A DNA stretch of 64,000 nt from Cesiribacteraceae bacterium YIM B00369 (GCA_017948555.1 JAFMYY010000008.1:124001-188000), one strand, 5' to 3'; shown: positions 1-9,597, counted from the first letter of the stretch. Notes: generated by a model not told the origin, from the sequence alone. Program-made: numbers and translations.

Positions 1-1197
1 AATTTTCGCGTCTATCATAAAATCGCTCAACTTTTTTTTCTGGTTCATTCCAAGGGGGCAAAACCAGTCGCCATGCTTCCAGCTGCGTAGCTTCAGGGGG
101 AAATTGAGCTTGTCTTTATCCAGGGCAGCAAGGTTTTTGTCTCCGCTTATTCCGTAACCTTCTGCTTTTATGGTGTCGAAAATAAATTGCCGGCTGCCAT
201 ATACCACTTCTTTATCCTTTTCCTCAATTTCAAGGTCCTGGTAAATCTGTAAATTTTCAGGGCTGATAATAAGCTGCCCGCGGTCGGTATTCAGGCGGTG
301 GGTATTGGATTCAAATATTTTTCCGGATGTGGTGTCTTCCTGCTGATAAACAGCCACAATTTCCCGTGCCTGTGTGTAGCTGAATCCCCAGGGTTCCAGC
401 AGCTGGCTAAGCAGCAGGACAGGTTCGGTGCTGTTCAGTACTGAATCTAATGCAAGAATCCAGTCCTGTCCCTGCCTGCGAATGGCGCTTTCTTTTACCT
501 TTTCCACTTCCTGATAAAAAAAGCGTTCCACTGCACTTATTTTTTCAGCTGTCTGCTGTATCGTTTGCGAAAGGTTCGGATTCAGCTCTTCCAGTACCGG
601 AACCACCTCCTGCCGGATTTTATTGCGCTGGTATTTGGTGGAAGCATTGCTGCTGTCTTCACGCCAGGTGAGCTGTTTTTTAGTTACATAAGCGAAAATA
701 TCTTCCTTACCTGCAAAGAGGAGGGGCCTGATAAAACGGCCTCTTTTAGGAGCTATGCCATGCAGGCCTGCAATTCCTGTTCCGCGGGTGAGGTTGAGCA
801 GGATGGTTTCCAGTACGTCGTTCCGGTGGTGAGCAAGGGCAATGTAGTTGTAGCCTTCTGTGGCTGCCAGCTTTTCAAACCAGTTGTAGCGCAGCTCCCT
901 GGCAGCCATTTGTATGGAAATCCGGTGGTCTTCAGCATATTGCTCTGTATTGAAATTCTTTACATAACAGGGTGCATCTGCTTTCCGGGCTAATTTTCGA
1001 ACAAATTTTTCGTCTGCGTCGGATTCCTCGCCCCTCAGGCCAAAGTTGCAGTGGGCAATACCATGAGAAATTCCGGCATCCCTGAAAAGGCGCGCCATTA
1101 CTACAGAATCAATGCCGCCGCTTATCGCCAGAAGAATTTTGTCTTCTCCTGATAAAAGTCCCTTTTCTTTTATATATTCTAAAAATTTTTCCAGCAT
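1..1197 (-). CDS. tilS: tRNA(Ile)-lysidine synthase, 3' end cut by window
   Basis: Converts C34 of the CAU-anticodon tRNA-Ile to lysidine using ATP, so that it reads AUA. Reading the minus strand from the ATG at 1197 gives an open frame of 399 codons to the window edge. The PP-loop ATP motif SGGIDS lies near residue 26, followed by HCNFGLRG and ALAHHRND, all typical of TilS. The last visible part (LRSWKHGDWFCPLG, then KKKLSDF) matches the C-terminal TilS domain, so only a few dozen residues are missing. It diverges from the lptA-like gene with a gap of about 50 bp. Overlapping plus-strand frames here are shadows. Confidence 0.95.
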   Translation of the reverse strand, partial: MLEKFLEYIKEKGLLSGEDKILLAISGGIDSVVMARLFRDAGISHGIAHCNFGLRGEESDADEKFVRKLARKADAPCYVKNFNTEQYAEDHRISIQMAARELRYNWFEKLAATEGYNYIALAHHRNDVLETILLNLTRGTGIAGLHGIAPKRGRFIRPLLFAGKEDIFAYVTKKQLTWREDSSNASTKYQRNKIRQEVVPVLEELNPNLSQTIQQTAEKISAVERFFYQEVEKVKESAIRRQGQDWILALDSVLNSTEPVLLLSQLLEPWGFSYTQAREIVAVYQQEDTTSGKIFESNTHRLNTDRGQLIISPENLQIYQDLEIEEKDKEVVYGSRQFIFDTIKAEGYGISGDKNLAALDKDKLNFPLKLRSWKHGDWFCPLGMNQKKKLSDFMIDAKI

Positions 1198-1219
1198 ACT
1201 GTATTGCTTCTTTTTTCGT

Positions 1220-1227
1220 TAGCTTTG
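1220..1227 (+). promoter_or_regulatory. -7 box of lptA-like gene
   Basis: TAGCTTTG matches the Bacteroidetes -7 consensus TAnnTTTG. It lies 20 bp before the first ATG at 1248. No good -33 TTG is seen at 19-21 bp. Confidence 0.45.
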
Positions 1228-1247
1228 TGCAAAACAAATAAAGCAGC

Positions 1248-2918
1248 ATGTCTTTTCCTATGAAAAAGGGAGCCGGTTTAGCCGGTCTGATTATATTTTC
1301 TTTATTACTGTTACTGAGCACCGGTGGGTTCGCCCAAAAGCGGCTGAGGTACGAGGCTGAAAGGCAAAGGGGGTCCAGGGTGGATGGCGAACGTGTCGAT
1401 TACCTGATCGATAAAGTAGTTATACGCCAGGGTGAGACAACAATTTATGCTGATTCAGCAGTGGTGAAGCGGAAAAATAATACTGCGGAAGCTTTCGGCC
1501 GCGTTCGCGTAATTGAAGGAGATTCTGTTAATATTACCTCCAAACGCCTGATTTTTGAGGGTGGGGCAGGAACGGCTAAAATGCGTGACAATGTAGTGTA
1601 CCGCGATGGTGAAACCACCCTGCTTACCGATAACCTGGATTATAACAAAGGAGACGGAGTGGCAAGTTATTTTGGCGGTGGCCGGATGGTGGACGGGGAA
1701 AATACCCTGGTGAGCCGTTCAGGGGTTTTTGATAAGCAGAATAATATGGCAAGGTTTTACGGAAAAGTGGAGCTGCAAATGCCTGACAGAACTATCTTTT
1801 CAGATACTTTATTTTATAATACTGAAACAAAATTAGCTCAGTTCAAAGGCCCCACCACTATTGTGCCTAAAGACGGCAGCCAGCAGGAATCTTTTGGCGA
1901 GGATGGCTTAATTTACGATGCCGGCTCAGGGGGGACTACCTTAGTGGGGGCAAAAATTGAAAATCCTGATTATGTTATTACTGCAAAGAAGACTAACTAC
2001 GACAAGATCAATGATGTGTTTACAGCTACAGGCAATGTAGTGATGACCTCAAAAGAGCAGGATGTGGTAATAACAGGAGGCAGGTCGGTGTATGATAAGA
2101 AAACAGGCTATACCTATGTGTATGATAATCCTGTTATGAGGCGTCCTGTGCAGGGCGATACTCTTTTCCTTTCTGCCGATACCCTGGTGGCCATTGAGGC
2201 AGAACTGGATGCAGATAAGCGGATGCTGGCTTTTCATGATGTGCGGATCTATAAAAATGACCTGCAGGGAATATCAGATTCGCTGGTGTACTACTTCAAT
2301 GATTCCACTATTTACTTCTACAAAGATCCTGTTTTATGGAGCAATGGAAGCCAGATGACCGGCGATACGATTAATGTGGAAATAAGGAATAACCAGATCG
2401 ACCGTTTATTCCTGCGCTCGGACGCCTTTGTAATTTCAGAGGACTCTGTACAGAATTTTAATCAGGTGAAGGGAAGGCAGATTACGGCTTTATTTAATGA
2501 TGAAAGCCAGCTGGACCGGATAAATGTGGACGGGAATGCTGAGAGCATTTATTTTGTTCTTGAAGAAACAGATAAATCGCTGGTGGGAATGAACAGGATG
2601 ACCAGCGGCCTGATCCATATGTTCTTTATTGAAAATGCGCTGGACCATATTAAGGTATACCAGAACCCTGAGGGTAAAATGGTTCCTCCTCATGAGCTTC
2701 AGGAGCCTGAAAAGCGCCTGAACGGGTTTGCGTGGCGTACAGAAGAGCGTCCTACCAGGGAAAGTGTCCTTTACAGGGGAATTGAAAACCTTAATATTCC
2801 TCCATTAGGGGAATTAAGTAACCCTACACTTAAGCCTGTGCCATCAGATGCCGGCAGGAGCCCTGTGGAAAGAAAAGCAGGAGGCACTAATTTACAGAGG
2901 CGGGACCGGAAACCTTAA
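1248..2918 (+). CDS. OstA-like (LptA-family) LPS transport protein
   Basis: Exported protein of 556 residues. A second in-frame ATG at 1260 begins a cleaner signal peptide (MKKG, then a hydrophobic run of about 15 residues ending near GGFAQK), so the true start may be 1260. The body is made of repeated short beta segments such as TTIYADSAVVKRK, AEAFGRVRV and YGKVELQ, which is the OstA/LptA beta-jellyroll pattern. Long OstA_2-type proteins of this kind occur in Bacteroidetes and are thought to carry lipopolysaccharide across the periplasm. The next gene is bamD, so outer-membrane biogenesis genes sit together. The function is by family; the precise Lpt role is inferred. Confidence 0.82.
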   Translation: MSFPMKKGAGLAGLIIFSLLLLLSTGGFAQKRLRYEAERQRGSRVDGERVDYLIDKVVIRQGETTIYADSAVVKRKNNTAEAFGRVRVIEGDSVNITSKRLIFEGGAGTAKMRDNVVYRDGETTLLTDNLDYNKGDGVASYFGGGRMVDGENTLVSRSGVFDKQNNMARFYGKVELQMPDRTIFSDTLFYNTETKLAQFKGPTTIVPKDGSQQESFGEDGLIYDAGSGGTTLVGAKIENPDYVITAKKTNYDKINDVFTATGNVVMTSKEQDVVITGGRSVYDKKTGYTYVYDNPVMRRPVQGDTLFLSADTLVAIEAELDADKRMLAFHDVRIYKNDLQGISDSLVYYFNDSTIYFYKDPVLWSNGSQMTGDTINVEIRNNQIDRLFLRSDAFVISEDSVQNFNQVKGRQITALFNDESQLDRINVDGNAESIYFVLEETDKSLVGMNRMTSGLIHMFFIENALDHIKVYQNPEGKMVPPHELQEPEKRLNGFAWRTEERPTRESVLYRGIENLNIPPLGELSNPTLKPVPSDAGRSPVERKAGGTNLQRRDRKP

Positions 2919-2922
2919 AAAA

Positions 2923-2952
2923 TTGTTAATTACCATTATTTGATTATATTTG
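2923..2952 (+). promoter_or_regulatory. Near-consensus promoter of bamD
   Basis: TTG at 2923-2925, a 19-bp spacer and TATATTTG at 2945-2952 fit the Bacteroidetes sigma-A pattern. The expected start of transcription (about 2957-2959) falls almost on the bamD ATG at 2960, which implies a leaderless or nearly leaderless mRNA. Confidence 0.65.
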
Positions 2953-2959
2953 CGAGCTT

Positions 2960-3826
2960 ATGCAGGCTACCTTTAAATTACAAAATCTGTTTATTCTGTT
3001 ACCGCTAATGTTGCTTTTTACAGCTTCATGCAGCGAGTTCCGTAAAATCCAGCGCAGCGACGACTGGAAGAAAAAATATGAGGCGGCCTTAAAATACTAC
3101 GAAGAGGAAAGGTACGCAAAAGCAGCCATCCTTCTCGAAGAGGTTCTGCCGCTTACAAGAGGCACTGAAGATGCAGAAAAAGCACAGTTTTACTATGCTT
3201 ATTCGCATTATCATCAGGAGCTGTTCATTGAAAGCGCCCATTATTTTAAGTTGTTTTTTGATACCTATGGCAGGAGTCCGCTTGCGGAGGAGGCCCTGTT
3301 TATGCATGCCTACTCGCTGTACCAGCAGTCGCCAAGGTATAACCTGGACCAGACCAGCTCCTTTGAAGCCATAAATGCCCTCCAGAATTTTATAAATATT
3401 TACAGCCAGAGCATTTACCGGGAGCGGGCTACAGAAATATTAGACCAGATGCAGCAAAAGCTTGCCCGCAAAGCTTATGAAAATGCGAAACTTTATTACC
3501 AGATCGGTCGTTTTAAAGCAGCCCTGATAGCGCTTGATAATTTTTCGGACGATTTCCCCGATTCAAATTTTAATGAAGAGCTGGCATACCTGAAAGTTAA
3601 GGTAGGATATGATCTTGCAAAGAACAGCCTTCCGCGCCTTCAAAGGGAACGATATTTTGATACTATTGATTATTACCAGACCTTTGTAGATACTTATCCT
3701 GAAAGTAACTGGGGGCGTGAAGCAGAAAAGCTGTACGACCAGGCGCAAAGGGAAATAACAAAACTAAATGCAGTTCCGGCTCAGGGAGAGGACGCTGCTG
3801 AAGGAATTAGCACATTATCGAATTAA
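2960..3826 (+). CDS. bamD: Outer membrane assembly lipoprotein BamD
   Basis: Lipoprotein of the beta-barrel assembly machine. A signal peptide ends in the lipobox LFTASC, placing the lipidated Cys near residue 24. The rest is helical with TPR-like repeats (EERYAKAAILLEEV, YYQIGRFKAALIAL), the usual BamD fold and length (288 residues). Neighbours are the lptA-like gene upstream and an omega-subunit gene 15 bp downstream, an order I recognise as common in Bacteroidetes. The next Met (3008) would leave no signal peptide, so 2960 is the start. Confidence 0.9.
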   Translation: MQATFKLQNLFILLPLMLLFTASCSEFRKIQRSDDWKKKYEAALKYYEEERYAKAAILLEEVLPLTRGTEDAEKAQFYYAYSHYHQELFIESAHYFKLFFDTYGRSPLAEEALFMHAYSLYQQSPRYNLDQTSSFEAINALQNFINIYSQSIYRERATEILDQMQQKLARKAYENAKLYYQIGRFKAALIALDNFSDDFPDSNFNEELAYLKVKVGYDLAKNSLPRLQRERYFDTIDYYQTFVDTYPESNWGREAEKLYDQAQREITKLNAVPAQGEDAAEGISTLSN

Positions 3827-3841
3827 ATAGTTTATAAATTT

Positions 3842-4174
3842 ATGACATCATCATCTAAAGCATCCATCGTAACACGCGACCTTGATAAAGTAGCTGAAAA
3901 GACAGGCAATATTTATGAGTCGCTGGCTGTAATTTCAAAAAGGGCACGCCAGCTTTCTTCTCAGATGAAGGATGAACTGAGCTCTAAACTTGCTGAGTTT
4001 GCCTCTACAGTGGATAACCTGGAAGAAGTATTTGAAAACAGGGAGCAGATTGAGATTTCCAAGTTTTACGAAAGAATGCCTAAGCCAACTAACCAGGCTA
4101 TTGATGAATTCCTGGAAGGTGGAGTGATGTTCCGTAAAGCCGAGCCTGAAGATAATACTCCCACGCCTTTATAA
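3842..4174 (+). CDS. rpoZ: RNA polymerase omega subunit-like protein
   Basis: Small protein of 110 residues. The segment NIYESLAVISKRARQLS resembles the Rpb6/omega core that folds against the beta-prime subunit. The position between bamD and coaBC matches the usual place of the Bacteroidetes omega-like protein. The acidic, proline-rich tail is typical of this divergent form. It starts 15 bp after bamD and is probably co-transcribed. The assignment relies on the short motif and on gene order, since the family is divergent. Confidence 0.75.
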   Translation: MTSSSKASIVTRDLDKVAEKTGNIYESLAVISKRARQLSSQMKDELSSKLAEFASTVDNLEEVFENREQIEISKFYERMPKPTNQAIDEFLEGGVMFRKAEPEDNTPTPL

Positions 4175-4175
4175 T

Positions 4176-4276
4176 ATAAAGGATTAAGTACAAGGTATTG
4201 AGGCCGGATTTAAGGTACCGGAAGGTTTATTTTAAAAATCACAGGGCTTAATACTCAGGTCTCACTACTCACTGCT
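4176..4276. repeat. 7-bp-period repeat block between rpoZ and coaBC
   Basis: On the plus strand, 4182-4202 reads as units GGATTAA, GTACAAG, GTATTGA. On the minus strand, about 4246-4276 reads GCAGTGA, GTAGTGA, GACCTGA, GTATTAA. It belongs to the same family as the blocks near 30230, 42303, 49009 and 49106. Confidence 0.6.
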
Positions 4277-4280
4277 AATT

Positions 4281-5501
4281 ATGGTGCTCAGCGGTAAAAA
4301 AATTATCCTGGGGGTATGCGGAAGCATTGCTGCCTATAAAGCGGCTTATCTTACCAGGTTATTAATAAAATCAGGGGCAGAGGTGCAGGTTGTAATGACC
4401 ACCTCTGCCATTGATTTTATAAGCCCTCTTACTTTATCAACTCTTTCTAAAAAGCCTGCACTTCACGAGTATGTGAAAAACAATGCAGGGGAGTGGAACA
4501 ACCATGTGGCCCTGGGTTTATGGGCCGATGCGATGGTAGTAGCTCCTGCTACAGCCAATTCCCTGGCTAAATTTGCAAATGGCTTTTGCGACAATCTGCT
4601 CTCCGCCGTTTATCTTTCTGCCCGTTGCCCTGTTTTTATAGCTCCGGCTATGGACCTTGATATGTATCAGCATGGGAGTACACAGGCCAATCTGCAAAAA
4701 CTCACTTCTTACGGAAACCATATTATTGAAGCCGGCCATGGAGAACTGGCCAGTGGCCTGGAAGGGCAGGGGAGGCTTGCCGAGCCGGAAGAAATCACAG
4801 AGATATTAACCTCATTTTTTGAAGCCTCCGGTCCTGTTTCCGGTAAGGATTTAACCGGAAAAAAAGTACTTGTTACTGCGGGCCCCACATACGAAGCTAT
4901 TGATCCTGTTCGTTTTATCGGTAACCACAGTACCGGTAAAATGGGGTTTGCCATTGCTGAGGCCGCAGCGGCCCGTGGAGCGGAAGTTACGCTGGTTGCA
5001 GGACCAGTTCAGCAGAAAACAGATAATCCTGCCATACGACGTATAGATGTGCGTTCGGCGGAAGAAATGTATAGCGCTTGTAAGCAATGTTTTAGCAGTC
5101 AGGATATTATTATATTTTCTGCTGCAGTTGCAGATTATAAACCTGCTGTTGTCAGCCCTCAGAAAATTAAAAAGAAAGCAGCCGGTGTAAGCCTGGAGCT
5201 GACAAAGACGGTCGATATTGCAGCTACCCTTGGCCTGGAGAAACAGGAGCACCAGTTTACTGCAGGCTTTGCACTGGAAACAGAAAATGAGCAGGAACAT
5301 GCCCTTGAAAAGCTTAAGAAAAAGAATTTTGATATGGTTGTGCTGAACAGCCTGAATGACAGTGGTGCTGGCTTTGGTCATGACACTAATAAAATTATAA
5401 TTTTCGATAAAGAAGGGGGGCGGAATGAATATCCTCTTAAAAGCAAAAAGCAGGTGGCAGTTGATATTATTGAACATATAAGCAGGAAAATTAATGGTTA
5501 A
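4281..5501 (+). CDS. coaBC: Bifunctional CoaBC (pantothenoylcysteine decarboxylase/synthetase)
   Basis: Two steps of coenzyme A synthesis: CTP-dependent joining of cysteine to 4'-phosphopantothenate (CoaB) and flavin-dependent decarboxylation (CoaC). The N-terminal flavoprotein half (about residues 1-180) has [24 protein letters not shown] and PAMDLDMY. The C-terminal half begins near [18 protein letters not shown] and has the GNHSTGKMG and SAAVADYKP motifs. The flavoprotein PAMN-x-x-M motif has Asp in place of Asn, which I recall as usual in Bacteroidetes. Length (406) is normal. The stop overlaps the next gene by 8 bp. Confidence 0.95.
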   Translation: MVLSGKKIILGVCGSIAAYKAAYLTRLLIKSGAEVQVVMTTSAIDFISPLTLSTLSKKPALHEYVKNNAGEWNNHVALGLWADAMVVAPATANSLAKFANGFCDNLLSAVYLSARCPVFIAPAMDLDMYQHGSTQANLQKLTSYGNHIIEAGHGELASGLEGQGRLAEPEEITEILTSFFEASGPVSGKDLTGKKVLVTAGPTYEAIDPVRFIGNHSTGKMGFAIAEAAAARGAEVTLVAGPVQQKTDNPAIRRIDVRSAEEMYSACKQCFSSQDIIIFSAAVADYKPAVVSPQKIKKKAAGVSLELTKTVDIAATLGLEKQEHQFTAGFALETENEQEHALEKLKKKNFDMVVLNSLNDSGAGFGHDTNKIIIFDKEGGRNEYPLKSKKQVAVDIIEHISRKING

Positions 5502-6405
5502 GTTTTTTCAATTCATCTTTTTAATCAGCCTCTTCTGTTCCGGCAGCCTTATGGCACAGGAGCTGAATGCAGTTGTAAGGGTGGATGAGTCTCAGGTGCA
5601 AACAACAGAGCGCAGGGTATTCCGCGATATGGAAGTTCAGTTTGCACGCTTCCTTAATGACAGGAAATGGAGCCGGGATGAATTTGACTATAATGAAAAA
5701 ATAAATGTAAATATCCAGATTGTTCTGAAGCCTACAGACCGCGTAGGAATTTACTCGGGTTCGCTGATTATACAGGCCGCCAGGCCGGTGTATAACTCCA
5801 GCTATATTACCAGTACCTTTTTCTTCAGAGACAGCGATTTTTCTTTTGCATATGTGGAATCGCAGCCCCTGGATTTTAACGTTAACAGCTTCCAGACTAA
5901 CCTGGCCTCGGTGCTTGGGTTTTACGCCAATATTATTTTAGGAATGGATTACGATAGTTTTAGTCCATTAGGCGGAACTCCCTATTTTGAAATTGCCAGA
6001 AACATTCAGCAGCAGGCGAGCCAGGCGTCGGGTGGTCCGGGCTGGGATCCGTCGGCCGGGGGAAATGCCAGCAGGAACAGGGCTGCCCTGATCAATAATA
6101 TCATCAATCCGCAGCTGGAGCCCATCCGCTCAATTATGTACAACTACCACAGGATGGGGCTCGATACTTTTATTGAAGACCCTGACAAAAGCCGGGCTGT
6201 GGTTCTGGAAGGCTTGAAAAAATTAAAGGAAGTCAGGAATTATAATCCGGGTGCTATTTACCTCATTTCGTTTTTTGATGCAAAGAGAGATGAGCTGACC
6301 AAGATGTTCTCTAAAGGTGATATGGCAGTGCGCCGGCAGGCATTCGAACTGCTTTCCACTATGGATCCCAGCAAAGCTGAAGAATACAGGACAATTATTA
6401 ATTGA
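5494..6405 (+). CDS. porD: DUF4835 / PorD-like exported protein
   Basis: Exported protein of 303 residues with a signal peptide (FIFLISLFCSGSLMAQ). The text after it (ELNAVVRVDESQVQTTERRVF) and the motif DRKWSRDEFDYNEKINVNIQI are characteristic of the Bacteroidetes DUF4835 family, annotated in some resources as type IX secretion protein PorD. The coaBC-DUF4835-recN order is one I recognise from Bacteroidetes genomes. No other type IX genes are in this window, so a secretion role is by family only. Confidence 0.8.
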   Translation: MVKFFQFIFLISLFCSGSLMAQELNAVVRVDESQVQTTERRVFRDMEVQFARFLNDRKWSRDEFDYNEKINVNIQIVLKPTDRVGIYSGSLIIQAARPVYNSSYITSTFFFRDSDFSFAYVESQPLDFNVNSFQTNLASVLGFYANIILGMDYDSFSPLGGTPYFEIARNIQQQASQASGGPGWDPSAGGNASRNRAALINNIINPQLEPIRSIMYNYHRMGLDTFIEDPDKSRAVVLEGLKKLKEVRNYNPGAIYLISFFDAKRDELTKMFSKGDMAVRRQAFELLSTMDPSKAEEYRTIIN

Positions 6406-6701
6406 TCTTAGTGGTTCGCCGGCCGTTGCTGGTTTTTTAAAAATTGCCGGGGGCTTATTCTCCCGGTTCTCATTTTCTGTATTTCCCCTTATTATTCCTG
6501 CTCCGTATTTTCTTCTGCCTTATTCTTTTTGCTGTAGCTGACTTAAACCTTTGCCTTTGTGTGCTTCAACTGGTAAAAAATTTGTAATTTCGTTTCCGGA
6601 AATCAATAAAGCTTTTGTGAATTGTTCATGAGCTTTATTGATTCCTGCGGAAAGGAAAACAAGTATATCAGCCTGTTTTTTTTCAGGTAAAGACATGGCT
6701 T
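6406..6701 (+). other. Gene-poor spacer after porD
   Basis: No convincing gene. A weak hairpin, GCCGGC/GCTGGT at 6418-6433 followed by six T, may end the bamD-porD transcript. A second imperfect hairpin (CCGGG/CCCGG) lies near 6448-6466. The rest is T-rich. Confidence 0.4.
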
Positions 6702-6923
6702 ATGGCTAAAAAACAAAGGAGGTACCGCGCAGCTGATCTGAAAGCTGTTTTGCCCGGGTTAAAGGATGAGGATATCAGCCTAATTCTGGAAGGCCGGCAG
6801 GTGTATCAGGTAAAGGTAAAATCCTTTGAAAAAGACCTGCTGGTGGTGACTGATGGATTACATCGGGAACATCGTTTTCCCCTTACTATTATTGATGAAG
6901 TGATTGTAGAAAAGCACGCATAA
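6702..6923 (+). CDS. Small conserved-looking protein of unknown function
   Basis: A 73-residue basic and charged protein whose stop lies 3 bp before the recN start, suggesting one transcript. It begins MAKKQRRYRAADLK and ends in a beta-rich stretch (VYQVKVKSFEKDLLVVTDGLHREH) that looks like a small folded domain. I do not recognise a family. Even codon use, position and spacing argue that it is real; no function is assigned. Confidence 0.55.
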   Translation: MAKKQRRYRAADLKAVLPGLKDEDISLILEGRQVYQVKVKSFEKDLLVVTDGLHREHRFPLTIIDEVIVEKHA

Positions 6924-6926
6924 TCA

Positions 6927-8585
6927 ATGCTCAAAAACTTAATTATAAAAAATTACGCCCTTATCCGGGAGCTGGAAATGGAACCGGCTGCTCAACTGAA
7001 TATTATTACAGGCGAGACGGGGGCAGGTAAATCCATCATGCTGGGTGCTGTTGGCCTGCTTCTCGGGAACAGGGCCGAAACCAAAGTGCTTTACGACGAA
7101 GAGGTCAAGTGCATTATTGAAGGTACTTTTGATATTTCTGAGTACAAGCCCCTGAAGCAGATATTTGAGGAAGAAGGGCTGGACTACAGTAACGAAAGTA
7201 TCATTCGCCGGGAAATTTCCCCGGGGGGTAAGTCGAGAGCTTTTGTTAACGATACCCCTGTTACACTTGATGTGCTCAGGCGGATGGGGGCTTTTCTGAT
7301 GGATGTCCACTCACAGCACGATACCCTTATGCTGGGCTCCAATACCTATCAGCTTGATGTCCTCGATGCTTTTGCCGGCAATATTGCTCAGAAGGAAGCG
7401 TATCAGTTAACATTTAAAAGTTTCCGGCAGGCTGCATCTGCCTGCCGGAAACTGCAGGAGGAAGCTACAGAGATAAAGAAAGAAGCAGATTATAATAACT
7501 TTCTGCTGGAAGAACTGCATGCGGCGCATTTAGAGGACCTTAACCAGCAGGAAATGGAAGAAGAGCTGGAAAAGCTGGAGAATGCAGAAGAGATAAAGGT
7601 AAAGCTCGCGGGAATGGTGCAGGCACTTGAATATAGTGAGTCCATGGCCGTTAACAGCACCCTCCACGGAGTTCTGGTTGAGCTTAAGCAGATAGGCCGC
7701 TATAGCGATTCTTACAGGAAGCTGGCAGAGCGCCTTGATAGCTGCCTGATCGAACTGAAAGACATCAGCCGTGAGCTGGAAAGCGAAGAAGGGGAAATTG
7801 AGCTTGATGCAGAGAAAACCTTTATACTACAGGAGCGCCTGAGGGTCCTCTTTAATCTGCAGCAAAAGCACGGAGTAGCAGAAGTAGCGGAGCTTTTAGC
7901 TATTCAGCGGGAGCTGGAAGCCAAAGTTTCGAGGGTGCAAAATCTGGATGAGGAAATAGAAGCTGCCCGGCAGGAACTTGCCAAATGTGAAAAAGACATG
8001 CAGGCTGCTGCCACAAAACTTTCGGAATCGCGCCTCAAAATATTTAAAGCCTTTGTGGATGAGGTTACAAAGCTGATCAGGGATTTGGGCATGCCCGATG
8101 CAACTCTCCTGATAGAGCATAAAACAATTGCTCCTCTTCAAACAGGAACCGACGAGGTAAATATTCTTTTCAGTGCTAATAAAGGGGTAAAGCCCCAGCC
8201 GCTGAAAAGTGTGGCTTCAGGTGGTGAATTCAGCCGCCTTATGTTCTGCATTAAATTTGTGCTGGCCGATAAAACAGCCCTGCCTACCATTGTTTTCGAT
8301 GAGATCGATACGGGTATATCCGGAGAGATAGCCCTTAAAATGGTTCGTATGATGCAGGTAATGGCCTGTAACCACCAGGTAATCTCCATCAGCCACCTTC
8401 CGCAGATTGCCGCCAAAGGGCATGCGCATTATTTTGTTTATAAAGATAATTCAACTGATAAAACCTTCAGCCGGATAAAAAAATTAACGGAAGAGGAGAG
8501 GGTGTCGGAAATAGCCAAAATGATTGGAGGGGCAAAACCTTCGGCTGTAGCATTCGAAAGCGCCAGGGAGCTGATGGCAGGCTAA
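6927..8585 (+). CDS. recN: DNA repair protein RecN
   Basis: SMC-like ATPase that acts in double-strand-break repair. Walker A GETGAGKS lies near residue 30. A long coiled coil fills roughly residues 150-380 (rich in E, K, L and Q). The ABC signature VASGGEFSRLMF and Walker B TIVFDEIDTGISG follow, then the H-loop SISHLPQIAA. All parts are in the normal order and the length (552) is standard. It is the last gene of the first block; 142 bp follow before fabI. Confidence 0.97.
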   Translation: MLKNLIIKNYALIRELEMEPAAQLNIITGETGAGKSIMLGAVGLLLGNRAETKVLYDEEVKCIIEGTFDISEYKPLKQIFEEEGLDYSNESIIRREISPGGKSRAFVNDTPVTLDVLRRMGAFLMDVHSQHDTLMLGSNTYQLDVLDAFAGNIAQKEAYQLTFKSFRQAASACRKLQEEATEIKKEADYNNFLLEELHAAHLEDLNQQEMEEELEKLENAEEIKVKLAGMVQALEYSESMAVNSTLHGVLVELKQIGRYSDSYRKLAERLDSCLIELKDISRELESEEGEIELDAEKTFILQERLRVLFNLQQKHGVAEVAELLAIQRELEAKVSRVQNLDEEIEAARQELAKCEKDMQAAATKLSESRLKIFKAFVDEVTKLIRDLGMPDATLLIEHKTIAPLQTGTDEVNILFSANKGVKPQPLKSVASGGEFSRLMFCIKFVLADKTALPTIVFDEIDTGISGEIALKMVRMMQVMACNHQVISISHLPQIAAKGHAHYFVYKDNSTDKTFSRIKKLTEEERVSEIAKMIGGAKPSAVAFESARELMAG

Positions 8586-8727
8586 CATTCGGGACAGAAG
8601 GAATGGGATATAAAATCTGAGCGATTTAACTTCTAAAGCAATCTTGTTCTTTTTTTGAAGATATTCTTTAATTTAGGGGCACCAAAACCAGGGCCTTCAG
8701 GCCTGCTAAACACAATTATTTTTGATT

Positions 8728-9540
8728 ATGGCTTATAATCTGTTAAAAGGAAAGAAAGGAATTATTTTTGGAGCGCTGGATGAAAAGTCTATTGCCTGGA
8801 AAACGGCCCTGAAAGCAAAAGAAGAGGGTGCTGAATTTGTCCTTACGAATGCCCCTATTGCCATGCGCATGGGTAAAATAAATGAACTGGCAGCGCAATG
8901 CAATGCGCAGGTAATTCCTGCCGATGCTACTTCTGTGGAAGATCTTGAAAAACTCTTCAGCCAGTCAATGGAAGTGCTGGGCGGAAAACTGGATTTTGTC
9001 CTTCATTCCATAGGTATGAGCCCGAACGTGCGCAAAGGTAAGCCTTATACTGACCTTAATTATGACTGGTTTTTGAAGTCCCTGGATATTTCCGGTATTT
9101 CTTTCCATAAAGTATTGCAGACTGCCGACAAGCTTGATGCAATGAATGACTGGGGAAGCATCCTTGCCTTAACTTATATAGCAGCACAGCGTACTTTCCC
9201 TGATTATTCTGATATGGCTCAGGCAAAGGCAGTACTTGAATCTATTGCCCGCAGCTATGGTTATTTCTTTGCAAAGAAGAATAAAGTACGTGTGAATACA
9301 ATTTCACAATCGCCAACCATGACTACAGCAGGAACTGGTGTTGGCGGATTTGATGCTTTTTTCGATTATGCCAATAAAATGTCACCACTAGGGAATGCTT
9401 CCTCTGAGGATTGCGCTAACTATATTGTAACTATGTTCTCGGACCTCACCCGTATGGTTACAATGCAAAACCTGATGCATGACGGAGGTTTCTCCAGCAC
9501 TGGTATCACGCAGGAAATTGTTGATCAGATTACAAAGTAG
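8728..9540 (+). CDS. fabI: Enoyl-[acyl-carrier-protein] reductase FabI
   Basis: Reduces enoyl-ACP with NADH in the last step of each fatty-acid elongation cycle. The ATG at 8728 (MAYNLLKGKK) is preferred to an in-frame TTG 6 bp earlier. The N-terminal nucleotide-binding motif is GIIFGALDEKSIAW. The catalytic pair is Tyr160 and Lys167 in YSDMAQAK, the Y-x6-K spacing that defines FabI within the SDR superfamily. At 270 residues it has the expected length. It stands alone, followed by a clear terminator. Confidence 0.96.
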   Translation: MAYNLLKGKKGIIFGALDEKSIAWKTALKAKEEGAEFVLTNAPIAMRMGKINELAAQCNAQVIPADATSVEDLEKLFSQSMEVLGGKLDFVLHSIGMSPNVRKGKPYTDLNYDWFLKSLDISGISFHKVLQTADKLDAMNDWGSILALTYIAAQRTFPDYSDMAQAKAVLESIARSYGYFFAKKNKVRVNTISQSPTMTTAGTGVGGFDAFFDYANKMSPLGNASSEDCANYIVTMFSDLTRMVTMQNLMHDGGFSSTGITQEIVDQITK

Positions 9541-9560
9541 TCGTTTAAATTATTATAATT

Positions 9561-9597
9561 CCCGGAGATCATTTTGTTCTCCGGGAATTTTTTTCTT
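9561..9597 (+). terminator. Intrinsic terminator of fabI
   Basis: CCCGGAGA (9561-9568) pairs with TCTCCGGG (9578-9585), followed by a T-rich run to 9597. Confidence 0.85.

Noticed and set aside
565-993. 142-residue plus-strand frame near the left edge
   Set aside because: It lies opposite tilS, which shows the PP-loop and C-terminal domain in the minus strand.
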